Assembly (NCBI GenBank): GCA_011065005.1
Contig: JAAKFP010000003.1
Span: 1 to 21,223 of the forward strand
Direction of reading: 5' to 3'
Source: Chlamydiota bacterium
GTDB lineage: Bacteria; Chlamydiota; Chlamydiia; Chlamydiales; Waddliaceae
Length of the DNA stretch: 21,223 bases
Shown piece after piece: positions 1 through 7,440 of the stretch. Position numbers and translations under genes: made by a program. Below the pieces are notes generated by a model that was given only the letters and a program-made list of their open reading frames with translations, did no database searches and was not told where the DNA came from. Numbering within the stretch: the first letter of the stretch is position 1; each line of letters starts with the position of its first letter.

Positions 1-106
1 TATAGAAAAGGGGGTACACCTGAACCCATTCCGAACTCAGAAGTTAAGCCCTTTATCGCCGATGGTACTGCACGCAAGAGTGTGGGAGAGTAGGTCGCCG
101 CCAAGC
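1..106 (+). rRNA. rrf: 5S ribosomal RNA, 3' part (5' end outside window)
   Basis: The sequence contains the conserved 5S core CCGAACTCAGAAGTTAAGCC at 31-50, CGCCGATGGTACTGC at 57-71 and GGGAGAGTAGGTCGCCGCC near the 3' end. Against the usual ~115-120-nt length, about 10-12 bases of the 5' end are missing because the window starts inside the gene. The terminal CCAAGC (101-106) should pair with the missing 5' end. It is followed directly by a run of eight T (107-114), so the terminal stem of 5S plus the T-run could itself act as an intrinsic terminator of the rRNA operon. Confidence 0.93.
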
Positions 107-148
107 TTTTTTTTGTTTTGGAGAGAAGTGAGTGAGTTGTGAGAGGAT

Positions 149-247
149 AAAACACAGAGGAGCAGAGACACAGAGAAAAAAAGAGAATTAAAAAAATAAA
201 TTTATTAATTCTCTTTTTTTCTCTGTGTCTCTGCTCCTCTGTGTTTT
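149..247. repeat. Long palindrome after 5S rRNA, copy 1
   Basis: Two perfectly complementary 43-bp arms (149-191 and 205-247) flank a 13-bp AT-only centre. The arms are purine-rich on one side, with words such as CACAGAGGAGCAGAGACACAG, shortened here to its core GAGGAGCAGAGACACAG. The palindrome lies 42 bp past the 5S gene on the + side and 12 bp past the stop codon of the kinase gene on the - side. It is placed as a two-way transcription terminator between converging units. The same structure recurs at 3963-4057 and 5887-5978. Conserved sequence continues about 7 bp further (CATTTCA). Confidence 0.93.
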
Positions 248-259
248 CATTTCAGCAGC

Positions 260-3200
260 TTAAAGATAAGAAGGTGCGGGATTTTCAGGTGGGGCTTGAT
301 AATGCTCCAAACCTACCTCAGTAGTCGGCATCCCATTATACCCTTCCCCGAAGTAATACTGCTGCTGTTGCTGTGAGTCATAAATTTCTCGCATTTTTTG
401 CATCATCGCAGCTTGTGCAATACCACCATAATTGCTAAGATCCATTTCTTCTTTCTTGACTTGTGTAGTTTGGGAGATCTGTTCTCTTTTTAGATCTTCA
501 AACATCCTTTCTTGAAAGGTTTTATTCATCCCTTTAAAGCAGGCGGCATCTAGAGCCTCTAGAGCTGTAAAACGAGTCGTTGGATGAGGCTCTAATAGAC
601 CCTTGATCACCCACCAAATCGACCCCTCTTCTGGGTATTGAAGTTCTTTGATGAATTTGAGTTTTTCTTGAAAAAAGTCAGGGCCACATCTTTCGATCCG
701 AACTGCTAATTGGCTCGGCATTTCAAATAACTGGAAAGGATCCCAATTTTTTATGATTTGAAGAAGCGTCAACCCTGCTGCCCAAATATCGGCTTTCTCT
801 CCATCAAAGGTTGTTTTCTCTCTACGTGCTTGCAGGCGCTCAGGAGAATAATAACGGGTATCTCCAATAGCCTTTGAAGGAATTTGTGGTGTGGAACTCG
901 CTCTAGCACAGCCAAAGTCAGTGATATACCCTGTCCCGTCTTGGGTAAAGACGAGGTTATCGGGTTTAATATCCAAATGATATATCCCCCTTCTATGAAG
1001 AGTATTAAGACCCGTCAGGAGATTTTTGGTCACAAACTTCAGGATTTCGATTGCAAGATGCGGAAGTTTTAAAGTGGATAATTGCTCTTGAATAGTACTG
1101 CCATCTCCTAAACCGGCTAACGGCATAAAGTGATAAAGAGTATTTTCTAACCTAATGGTGTTGTAGATAGGAAGGATATTCTCACCTGAGGCTTCTCTTT
1201 GCAAGTTGGCTTCTGCTTCTGAAAATCTTATATTCTTTATCCCTTTCACCTTCTTAGACACGACATATTGACCATCTTCAATCCTTTGTGCCACTTTTAT
1301 GGCTCCGAAATGGCCTTTCCCAATCACATGCTTGAGCTTTTTCCGGTCTTCAGGAATGACAACAAGATGGCCTGTCTGTCGATAAATTTCTCGCGCTTCT
1401 TCTTCCCAAATGGTACTCAGTTGGTAATACTGTTTACCTATTACTTTATGAGCTCTACCCACCACAGGTTCTAATTCAAAGCTGCTATGAGCTTCTGAAC
1501 CTCGTTCAATAAAGCTTGCCTCATTATTCGAGGATTTTCTTCGTCTGCGAAGGATAAAGGCAGTTCCCCCTATCAAGCAAATACACAATCCACCGCCAAG
1601 CAAGCTAAGCCATAACAAAGAAGGACCATTTGAAACAGTGGGGCGGGTAGCATATCTGGTTGTAAATTTGATGGTCGAAGGTTCTGTGACGAAGGAAGTA
1701 CTACTTGGAGCATTTGTGGTAGAGAAAAGAGTTGGATTATTCGTTGCTAAGCTTGCCGGATTAGTGGAAGTTGAAGAACTGATCGAACCTGTCGTGCTGC
1801 TGGAAGAAGTTGAGAAACTACTGCTTGTTGTTGTGCTGCTGGAAATCTGTGTGCTAGTAGTAGAACTCGATAAGGTAGTTGAACTACTGCTACTACTGGT
1901 TGAAGAAGAGGTTGAACTGCTGCTGGTAGGACTAGGACAAGGTATTTTAATAATCTGAAGACCTGAGATCCGATCCGCCACATAGGCGTAATTACCGGAA
2001 ATTGTGACGTCCAGAGCCGCTCCAGTTGTATCATAGAAGCCCGCAAGCGTGGGGTTGGCCACATTGGATACATCGATAATCTGAAGACCTGAGATCCGAT
2101 CCGCCACATAGGCGTAATTACCGGAAAGGGCGACGCCATAAGCATAATCAGGTGTGTCATAGGAGCTCGCAAGCGTGGGATTGGCCACATTGGCCACATC
2201 GATGATCTGAAGACCGGAAGCACCATCCGCCACATAGGCATAATTACCAGAAACAACAACGTCAAAGGATATATCAAGCGTAGTATAGGAACCTGCAAGC
2301 GTGGGATTGGCTACGTTGGACACATCGATGATCTGAAGACCGGAAGTACCATCCGCCACATAGGCATAATTGCCGGAAACAGCGAGGCCAATAGCATAGC
2401 CAGACGTATCATAGGAGCCCGCAAGCGTGGGGTTGGTGACATTGGCCACATCGATGATCTGAAGACCGGAAGTACCACCCGCCACATAGGCATAATTGCC
2501 GGAAACAGCGACGCCCTCAGTAAGGATCGGCGTGTTATAAGAACCTGCAAGCGTAGGATTGGCTACGTTGGACACATCGATGATCTGAAGACCGAAAGTA
2601 CCATCTGCCACATAGGCATAATTGCCGGATACAGTGATGCCATAAGCATTGCTAGGCGTATTATAAGAGCCGGCAAGCGTGGGATTGATCACATTGGACA
2701 CATCGATGATCTGAAGGCCGGAAGCGTAATCTGCCACATAGGCATAATTGCCGGAAAGGGCGACGTCATAAGCCCAGTCAGGTGTATCATAGGTTCCCGC
2801 CAGTTGAGGACACAGGGACTGTCCCTGTACCGATTCTGGCAGAAACATCATCCCCGCTAGCAACGCTCCTGGAAGAGCTCCTCCCTGTTGCCTGCTCATT
2901 GCAGCTATGGCAGACATTTGAAACACAAAGGCTGCTTTGGATGCCGCAGGACCCAGCGTCCCCGGCATCATTGCGATTGCATCAGAGACGCTGTTTTGGT
3001 TGGACTCCCACGATCTACCAGCTGATATGAGCAAACCGCCAAGGAGACAAGCCGTAATCCCTTTACCCCAAGAAGTGCGATTCGAGGCGTGAGAGGAAGA
3101 GGCCGGTAGACTAGAATCTTTCAGTTTCAGACTACTAGCTACAAAGATTAAATTTTCATGGTTGATATTGACATAGCGATTACCAAAGATACTTGGCTTG

Positions 3201-3688
3201 TAATAAATATAAGATATTTGATTGGTCCCTTGATCTTCAAGTTTCCAAAACACCCCATAATCTTCTCTTAGCTGATCAAAGAGCTTATCTCTTGTCTCGA
3301 AAGTATCATATCCCCATTTGCCTGCTTTTTGGAGTTTGTAAAAAACTCCGGACCTTCCTTCTCGAAGATCTTCGAATTGCCAGATATCGACCAAACTTTT
3401 ATCCGCGAGCCATTGATTCATTGTATTCTCATTGGAAAAAATGATGGTTTCTCCGGACTTTGAATGAAAACAGAGTTCGCCTTGCTTAGTCTCTCTAAGC
3501 GTCGCTGTGCATAAGCTGCAATTAGGCAACAGGTCACTGATCTGTTGATTTAAGGCTATTGTGGCCAATTGGGTTGTTGCTAGCTGGCGGGGATCATACT
3601 CCGTGGAGAAAGTATGGGCTGCTTTAGAAGGCTCTGCTTTCCAAAACGAGGTCAGGTAGCTGGCTGCTGAAGATAGTGCATGACTCAT
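260..3688 (-). CDS. Receptor-like Ser/Thr protein kinase with seven-repeat beta-propeller ectodomain
   Basis: The protein has 1142 residues. Residues 1-205 form an unrecognised N-terminal domain with two internal copies of a GVF(Y/W)KL motif. Hydrophobic stretches follow at 211-224 and 252-285. Residues 295-582 hold seven repeats of 42 residues (SGNYAYVAD..SGLQIIDVSNVANPTLAGSY), matching LVIVD repeats, and seven copies would close a seven-bladed propeller. Residues 585-680 are a Ser/Thr-rich mucin-like stalk. A transmembrane helix at 689-713 is followed by RRRRK, which puts the C-terminus in the cytoplasm. The kinase domain is at 785-1050: GKGHFG 790-795, a VAIK-like lysine near 812, HLDIKPDN 904-911 (HLD instead of HRD), DFG 924-926, and SPE at the APE position near 948-950. 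All catalytic residues are present, so it should be active. A ribosome site AGAAGGG precedes the ATG. The ligand and the true membrane or secretion route are not known from the sequence. Confidence 0.9.
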   Translation of the reverse strand: MSHALSSAASYLTSFWKAEPSKAAHTFSTEYDPRQLATTQLATIALNQQISDLLPNCSLCTATLRETKQGELCFHSKSGETIIFSNENTMNQWLADKSLVDIWQFEDLREGRSGVFYKLQKAGKWGYDTFETRDKLFDQLREDYGVFWKLEDQGTNQISYIYYKPSIFGNRYVNINHENLIFVASSLKLKDSSLPASSSHASNRTSWGKGITACLLGGLLISAGRSWESNQNSVSDAIAMMPGTLGPAASKAAFVFQMSAIAAMSRQQGGALPGALLAGMMFLPESVQGQSLCPQLAGTYDTPDWAYDVALSGNYAYVADYASGLQIIDVSNVINPTLAGSYNTPSNAYGITVSGNYAYVADGTFGLQIIDVSNVANPTLAGSYNTPILTEGVAVSGNYAYVAGGTSGLQIIDVANVTNPTLAGSYDTSGYAIGLAVSGNYAYVADGTSGLQIIDVSNVANPTLAGSYTTLDISFDVVVSGNYAYVADGASGLQIIDVANVANPTLASSYDTPDYAYGVALSGNYAYVADRISGLQIIDVSNVANPTLAGFYDTTGAALDVTISGNYAYVADRISGLQIIKIPCPSPTSSSSTSSSTSSSSSSTTLSSSTTSTQISSSTTTSSSFSTSSSSTTGSISSSTSTNPASLATNNPTLFSTTNAPSSTSFVTEPSTIKFTTRYATRPTVSNGPSLLWLSLLGGGLCICLIGGTAFILRRRRKSSNNEASFIERGSEAHSSFELEPVVGRAHKVIGKQYYQLSTIWEEEAREIYRQTGHLVVIPEDRKKLKHVIGKGHFGAIKVAQRIEDGQYVVSKKVKGIKNIRFSEAEANLQREASGENILPIYNTIRLENTLYHFMPLAGLGDGSTIQEQLSTLKLPHLAIEILKFVTKNLLTGLNTLHRRGIYHLDIKPDNLVFTQDGTGYITDFGCARASSTPQIPSKAIGDTRYYSPERLQARREKTTFDGEKADIWAAGLTLLQIIKNWDPFQLFEMPSQLAVRIERCGPDFFQEKLKFIKELQYPEEGSIWWVIKGLLEPHPTTRFTALEALDAACFKGMNKTFQERMFEDLKREQISQTTQVKKEEMDLSNYGGIAQAAMMQKMREIYDSQQQQQYYFGEGYNGMPTTEVGLEHYQAPPENPAPSYL
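1940..2806 (-). repeat. Seven in-frame 126-bp tandem repeats (propeller blades)
   Basis: The blade-coding part of the kinase gene consists of seven copies of a 126-bp unit (42 codons). On the + strand the copies share blocks such as CATCGATGATCTGAAGACC and CCGCCACATAGGCATAATT. The variable part of each unit is the short segment encoding residues just after LAGSY. Such similarity allows unequal recombination that adds or removes whole blades without changing the frame. Confidence 0.9.
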
Positions 3689-3732
3689 AGATGTTTTCCC
3701 TTCTTAGCTTATTTAAGAATTGGTATAAGGAA

Positions 3733-3761
3733 AGCTTAAAGAATTCAGATCTTTGTGTCAA
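3733..3761 (-). promoter_or_regulatory. Candidate promoter of the receptor-like kinase gene
   Basis: On the - strand a perfect -35 hexamer TTGACA (3761-3756) is followed after 17 bp by TAAGCT (3738-3733), a weak -10. The leader to the ATG at 3688 would be about 35-40 nt. The remainder of the gap up to the next 5S fragment shows only a doubled GGCCCCTTTCC (3847-3857 and 3859-3869). Confidence 0.45.
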
Positions 3762-3869
3762 TAGCATGAAAAGTCGAGCCTTTAACGTTGTTAACCAATT
3801 TTGAGCTCTCACACAGAACTCGAATCTTTAAACCCTGTGCAGGCACGGCCCCTTTCCCGGCCCCTTTCC

Positions 3870-3920
3870 TCGCCGATGGTACTGCACGCAAGAGTGTGGG
3901 AGAGTAGGTCGCCGCCAAGC
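3870..3920 (+). pseudogene. 5S rRNA 3' fragment, copy 2
   Basis: This matches bases 56-106 of the 5S gene at the window start, without a visible difference. The match continues through the T-run and the spacer that leads to the palindrome. Upstream of 3870 the match breaks down, although GAACTC and TTTAAACCCT near 3816-3836 may be a decayed remainder of the 5S core. Without the 5' half it cannot give a working 5S rRNA. Confidence 0.88.
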
Positions 3921-3962
3921 TTTTTTTTGTTTTGGAGAGAAGTGAGTGAGTTGTGAGAGGAT

Positions 3963-4057
3963 AAAACACAGAGGAACAGAGACACAGAGAAAAAAGAGAA
4001 TTAAATTTATTTTTTTTAATTCTCTTTTTTCTCTGTGTCTCTGTTCCTCTGTGTTTT
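3963..4057. repeat. Long palindrome after 5S fragment, copy 2
   Basis: Two perfect 42-bp arms (3963-4004 and 4016-4057) flank an 11-bp AT-only centre. Compared with copy 1, one G has become A in the left arm (GAGGAACAGAG) and the matching C has become T in the right arm (CTCTGTTCCTC), so pairing is kept. It ends 29 bp past the stop codon of the ATPase gene, in the position expected for a two-way terminator. Confidence 0.93.
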
Positions 4058-4086
4058 ATTTCATCCTCGTGTGCGCAAATTCGCGT

Positions 4087-5535
4087 TTACCAAAGGCTTG
4101 AGCCTTTAGGGACGAGTAGTTGACTAAAATCTAGGGTCCGAGAAAAAAATTCTTTAGCCTGAACTTGATCGCTCACTCCGTTGACGTGAATCAATATTGG
4201 TCGAACGGAAAAACCTCTAGGCAAAGGCAACGCTTTAATTTTTCTTTCAACTTGCTCGATCACCTTGGCAGATACAGGGTTTTGAGAAAATTTGATTTCA
4301 CAAAGATATAGTGTCCGATCCCTGGTCTGAATTAGATAATCAATCTGACAACCAGCTTTTTTTGTCGTTGATTTCTGAAAATAAGGATTATCCCATAATA
4401 CATCATGTGAATCAATATAGAGCAATTCTAAGATCTGTTTTCTGTTGCTAAGAACTAAATTTTCAAACTGAAGACCGAAAATTGTAGGCCATTGAGCGGG
4501 GTTGAACTGATACCGATCCTGATCTATCCGAGATAAATTTGGAGCAATATACTTGAGGTAGAAGCGAAGATAATTGTCTTTTAGCCGATATTTACGAGGC
4601 TTAGCAATCTTCCCGGTCTTTATATGCCAAGTTTGGTCTTGGCTTATAAATCCAGCAGTCTCTAATTCATATAGATATTCTGAAAGCCTCCCTCCCCGCT
4701 CCATTCCTAATACTTGACGAATTTCCTCTTGTCCACAAGTTCCATCGGCCAATCGAGAAACGATTTTATCATAAACCTGACCCCGTTTGTGAAAAAGGTC
4801 TGAAAAAATCCGCTGATACTCCTTGACGAGGAGTCCTCCACTTTGGAAGCAAAGACGCCTGATGTTTTCTTCAGAGGAAAGGTCGGGAATAATTTCTTCT
4901 AGATAACGAGGAACTCCTCCAGTTACCGCAAGCAGTTTAAATTTTTCATAAGAGCTAATGCCTTCGCGTTCCGCCCCCCAAAATTCATCACACCTGTATA
5001 GAGGCAATTCTTCCAACGTCATGTCAAGAGAAATGCGACCAACAAATCCTGTGCTGCTTAGAATATTTTTCTCTATCCAGCTCGATATCGAACCGGTTAA
5101 CATGAGAATCAACTCAGGATTTTTTTTAAAGTCGATATCCCAAGCTGCTTTGAGTTTGCCAAGGAATGTTGGATCATTCATGCCTAACCATGAAATCTCA
5201 TCTAGTACGATTAATACTCTTTCCTTCTTTACATAATGGGCTAAAGCCCAGAAAAGATCATTCCAATCGTTTGATCGAGGAATAGGAACTAGCAATTGTC
5301 TAGCAAATTGACTGGCGAAGTTATCCCGCTGCATTTGAGCCGTCGTTCCCTGTGTCGGCGGAAGACCTGTAAATAAAAGTGTTCGAAATTCTTTGCCGAA
5401 TTCTTCTGCCAACCGAGTTTTTCCGATCCGACGGCGTCCTTTTAAGACGATTAGGCTAGCGACGCGCTTTTCTATAATTTGTTTTAGTTTAGCCAACTCT
5501 CGTTGGCGCCCAATAAATGGAATACCTTTTGTCAC
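4087..5535 (-). CDS. AAA-type ATPase with C-terminal DUF234-like nuclease-fold domain (COG1672 type)
   Basis: The protein has 482 residues. The N-terminal ATPase domain shows Walker A GRRRIGKT (33-40), Walker B VLIVLDE (107-113) and a sensor-like LTGS (147-150). The middle region 255-300 looks like a winged helix (ETAGFI). The C-terminal part shows FENL (357-360), then D399 in QIDYLI and E413-I-K415, which fit a PD-(D/E)XK nuclease core as in DUF234. This architecture is common in archaea and patchy in bacteria, so transfer is likely. The cellular role of the family is not established; DNA handling or a toxin-like role is possible. The start is GTG at 5535, with GAGG only about 4 bases upstream. 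The gene sits between two 5S fragments. Confidence 0.85.
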   Translation of the reverse strand: MTKGIPFIGRQRELAKLKQIIEKRVASLIVLKGRRRIGKTRLAEEFGKEFRTLLFTGLPPTQGTTAQMQRDNFASQFARQLLVPIPRSNDWNDLFWALAHYVKKERVLIVLDEISWLGMNDPTFLGKLKAAWDIDFKKNPELILMLTGSISSWIEKNILSSTGFVGRISLDMTLEELPLYRCDEFWGAEREGISSYEKFKLLAVTGGVPRYLEEIIPDLSSEENIRRLCFQSGGLLVKEYQRIFSDLFHKRGQVYDKIVSRLADGTCGQEEIRQVLGMERGGRLSEYLYELETAGFISQDQTWHIKTGKIAKPRKYRLKDNYLRFYLKYIAPNLSRIDQDRYQFNPAQWPTIFGLQFENLVLSNRKQILELLYIDSHDVLWDNPYFQKSTTKKAGCQIDYLIQTRDRTLYLCEIKFSQNPVSAKVIEQVERKIKALPLPRGFSVRPILIHVNGVSDQVQAKEFFSRTLDFSQLLVPKGSSLW

Positions 5536-5553
5536 ACAACCTCACATCTAATT

Positions 5554-5663
5554 AATTTAGCAACAATCATCATTTTGTCCCAAAATAGGTTATTTTGCAA
5601 GTTTGGGACAGAAAAAGATGTTAATAACCGTCACATATTAAACAAAACACCTGTTTTGGGACA
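5554..5663 (-). promoter_or_regulatory. Promoter and possible operator with three TGTCCCAAA words upstream of the ATPase gene
   Basis: TGTCCCAAA occurs at 5576-5584. Its inverse TTTGGGACA occurs at 5602-5610 and again at 5655-5663. The first copy overlaps a possible -35 (TTGGGA, - strand), which is followed after 18 bp by TAAATT at 5559-5554. The arrangement suggests a repressor site controlling the ATPase gene, possibly by its own winged-helix region. From 5664 to 5766 nothing else is recognisable, except AAAAGGGG at 5750-5757, which may be a decayed 5S remnant. Confidence 0.45.
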
Positions 5664-5766
5664 ACAAGCCCTCTCCGGAAACCAGCGCATCGGAAATTAT
5701 ACCCATTCAAAATCAAGAGTTGGTAAAGAAAGATTTGATAAAAACCTAAAAGGGGCCAATTCGTGC

Positions 5767-5844
5767 CCGAACTCAGAAGTTAAGCCCTTTATCGCCGATG
5801 GTACTGCACGCAAGAGTGTGGGAGAGTAGGGTCGGCCGCCAAGC
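5767..5844 (+). pseudogene. 5S rRNA 3' fragment, copy 3
   Basis: This matches the 5S gene from base 31 (CCGAACTCAG) to its 3' end, with two extra G in the TAGGGTCGGCCGCC segment. The extra bases would disturb the conserved 3' stem. It is longer than copy 2 (78 against 51 bases), so the two fragments have different left edges. A T-run, the spacer and a palindrome follow, as in the other copies. Confidence 0.88.
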
Positions 5845-5886
5845 TTTTTTTGTTTTGGAGGGAAGGGAGTGAGTTGTGAGGGGATT

Positions 5887-5978
5887 AAACACAGAGGAGC
5901 AGAGACACAGAGAAAAAAGAGAATTAAAATAAATTTATTAATTCTCTTTTTTCTCTGTGTCTCTGCTCCTCTGTGTTT
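5887..5978. repeat. Long palindrome after 5S fragment, copy 3
   Basis: Two perfect 41-bp arms (5887-5927 and 5938-5978) flank AATAAATTTA. The centre is itself palindromic, so almost the whole 92 bp can fold. The arms carry the GAGGAGCAGAG version found in copy 1. It ends 13 bp past the stop codon of the outer-membrane protein gene. Confidence 0.93.
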
Positions 5979-5991
5979 CATTTCAACCCCG

Positions 5992-6621
5992 CTAAAAATA
6001 TTGTTTCAGGGATAGTCCAACCCCATGATCACGAACATCCTCTTCTCCGCTCATGAAACGGTACTCTAGGGAGATATCCGCGTTGTAGCAAAGATCATAG
6101 CTTAGGCCGGCGATTCCCTGATAGATCCATCCTTCATCACGAGTTTTAGCCTTGACCTGTTTTAATTTAACTTTTGAGGACTTTGAGCAAGCATAGCCTA
6201 ACCCTCCACCTATGTAGGGAGTGAAGTATCGGAAACAACTTCCACAGCAGCTTAAGTCTAGATCATAAATCAGGTTTGCCATATAGGTCCAAGAGACTAG
6301 GTCGCCTGAAAGCTTCTTCTCTTTATCTTCAACTTTTGCGTTCTTAAATTCATTTCGGCGATAGCCCACCTCACCTTCTATACGCCAGGGGCAATAGGGA
6401 AAGCTGTATCCAATATAGCCCCCAACATAATAGCCTGTATCCATGTCGACGCTGAGGCTCTTACCTTTCTTTTTGGTATTATCAATATCCTGAAAATTTG
6501 CGCCGCCAAATGCTCCCATGTACCACTCTTGACGAGCACCTGAACAACAGGAGGAGGCCTGGACCGATGAAGCAGTGATCATTCCTAAAACTGTTAGTGT
6601 GAGTATAAGGGTCTTTCTCAT
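5992..6621 (-). CDS. Outer-membrane beta-barrel protein with signal peptide
   Basis: The ATG at 6621 is chosen because GGAGG lies 5 bases upstream; this gives 209 residues. A signal peptide MRKTLILTLTVLGMITASS is followed by a probable cleavage near SVQA-SS. The mature part shows alternating strands (WYMGAFGGANF, YYVGGYIGYSF, WRIEGEVGYR, PYIGGGLGYA, ISLEYRFMSG) and ends in LSLKQYF. A terminal phenylalanine is the usual BAM recognition signal. The size fits an eight-stranded OmpA/OmpW-like or opacity-like barrel. Several cysteines (SSCC, CPW, SCCGSCF, CYN) recall the disulfide-linked outer membrane of Chlamydiae. The specific function is not known. The gene is divergent from adk. Confidence 0.85.
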   Translation of the reverse strand: MRKTLILTLTVLGMITASSVQASSCCSGARQEWYMGAFGGANFQDIDNTKKKGKSLSVDMDTGYYVGGYIGYSFPYCPWRIEGEVGYRRNEFKNAKVEDKEKKLSGDLVSWTYMANLIYDLDLSCCGSCFRYFTPYIGGGLGYACSKSSKVKLKQVKAKTRDEGWIYQGIAGLSYDLCYNADISLEYRFMSGEEDVRDHGVGLSLKQYF

Positions 6622-6650
6622 TTTGTCCTCCAATTGACCTGTAATATCCT

Positions 6651-6679
6651 TTGAATTCTAAGCAGAAACAGTATATAAT
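6651..6679 (+). promoter_or_regulatory. Promoter of adk
   Basis: TTGAAT (6651-6656) and a perfect TATAAT (6674-6679) are 17 bp apart on the + strand. This predicts a transcript start near 6686, 32 nt before the first ATG and about 95 nt before the internal one. Confidence 0.65.
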
Positions 6680-6717
6680 GCTATTGAAAAGGTTAGTCAT
6701 AACAAGAGAATAATAAA

Positions 6718-7440
6718 ATGTTAAGACTTATCTCTGTACTACTCGTTTTTGCAGTAACCTTTTCACTAGGAGCAAGCACAATGGAACCAAAGAACAATCA
6801 CCCAAAAAAAGTCATTATCCTGCTCGGTCCTCCCGGATCTGGAAAGGGCACGCAAGCGAAAAGAATCATGCAAGAGAGCGGCATCCCTCACATCTCTACC
6901 GGTGATCTTTTTCGAGACAATATCAGCAAGAACACGGAACTTGGCCAGAAAGCAAAGTCCTATATGAATAAGGGGAATTTAGTCCCTGATGAGGTCGTCT
7001 TAGATATGTTTTTTGACCGGGTATCCCATGCAGACTGCCAATCCGGTTATTTACTGGATGGCTTTCCTCGCACCATCCCTCAGGCGGAAGCATTGGATAA
7101 ATATTTGCAGAACGGAACTCAGGTGGTTGCGATCAACCTGACAGTTTCTGATGATGTTGTCATGAAGCGAATTTCCGGAAGGCTTTCCTGCAGTCATTGT
7201 TGTCATGTTCACAATGAGCACTTCTCCCCACCAAAGGTGGAGGGGAAATGTGATAAGTGTGGCGGACATCTTGTAAAACGTGATGATGATCAGCCTGAGG
7301 TTGTTAAAGAGCGGTTAAACGTCTATAACAAACAAACGGCACCATTGATTGAATATTACGAGAAGAAGGGCGTCTTAAAGACTATCGATGGCGAACAGGA
7401 TTCCGAGGAGATATTTAAACAGATTAAGCCTTATCTATAA
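6718..7440 (+). CDS. adk: Adenylate kinase, possibly with secretory N-terminal extension
   Basis: It catalyses ATP + AMP = 2 ADP. Visible landmarks, numbered from the first ATG, are the P-loop GPPGSGKGT (37-45), DGFPRT (114-119) and a LID with four cysteines (C158, C161, C178, C181) that fits the zinc-binding type. Two starts are possible. The first, at 6718, gives 240 residues beginning MLRLISVLLVFAVTFSLGAS, which reads as a signal peptide, but has only a weak ribosome site. The second, at 6781 (MEPKNNHPKK), has AGGAG 8 bases upstream and gives 219 residues, the normal length for the family. The internal start is the safer choice for the cytosolic enzyme; the longer form may also be made. 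The 3' end overlaps the convergent gene by 17 bp. Confidence 0.93.
   Translation: MLRLISVLLVFAVTFSLGASTMEPKNNHPKKVIILLGPPGSGKGTQAKRIMQESGIPHISTGDLFRDNISKNTELGQKAKSYMNKGNLVPDEVVLDMFFDRVSHADCQSGYLLDGFPRTIPQAEALDKYLQNGTQVVAINLTVSDDVVMKRISGRLSCSHCCHVHNEHFSPPKVEGKCDKCGGHLVKRDDDQPEVVKERLNVYNKQTAPLIEYYEKKGVLKTIDGEQDSEEIFKQIKPYL

Noticed and set aside
1747..2298. 183-codon frame with repeated PMWR(M/I) segments
   Set aside because: It is the alternative frame of the 126-bp propeller repeats within the kinase gene and stays open only because the unit length is a multiple of three.
3745..3969. 74-codon open frame on the - strand (and a similar one at 5697-5981)
   Set aside because: The shared peptide (YSPTLLRAVPS...) is the antisense reading of the 5S rRNA fragments; it has no ribosome site and reflects the repeat, not a gene.
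5536..5766. Origin-like iterons (TGTCCCAAA repeats)
   Set aside because: Only three copies at uneven spacing and no replication initiator nearby; a promoter operator is the simpler reading.
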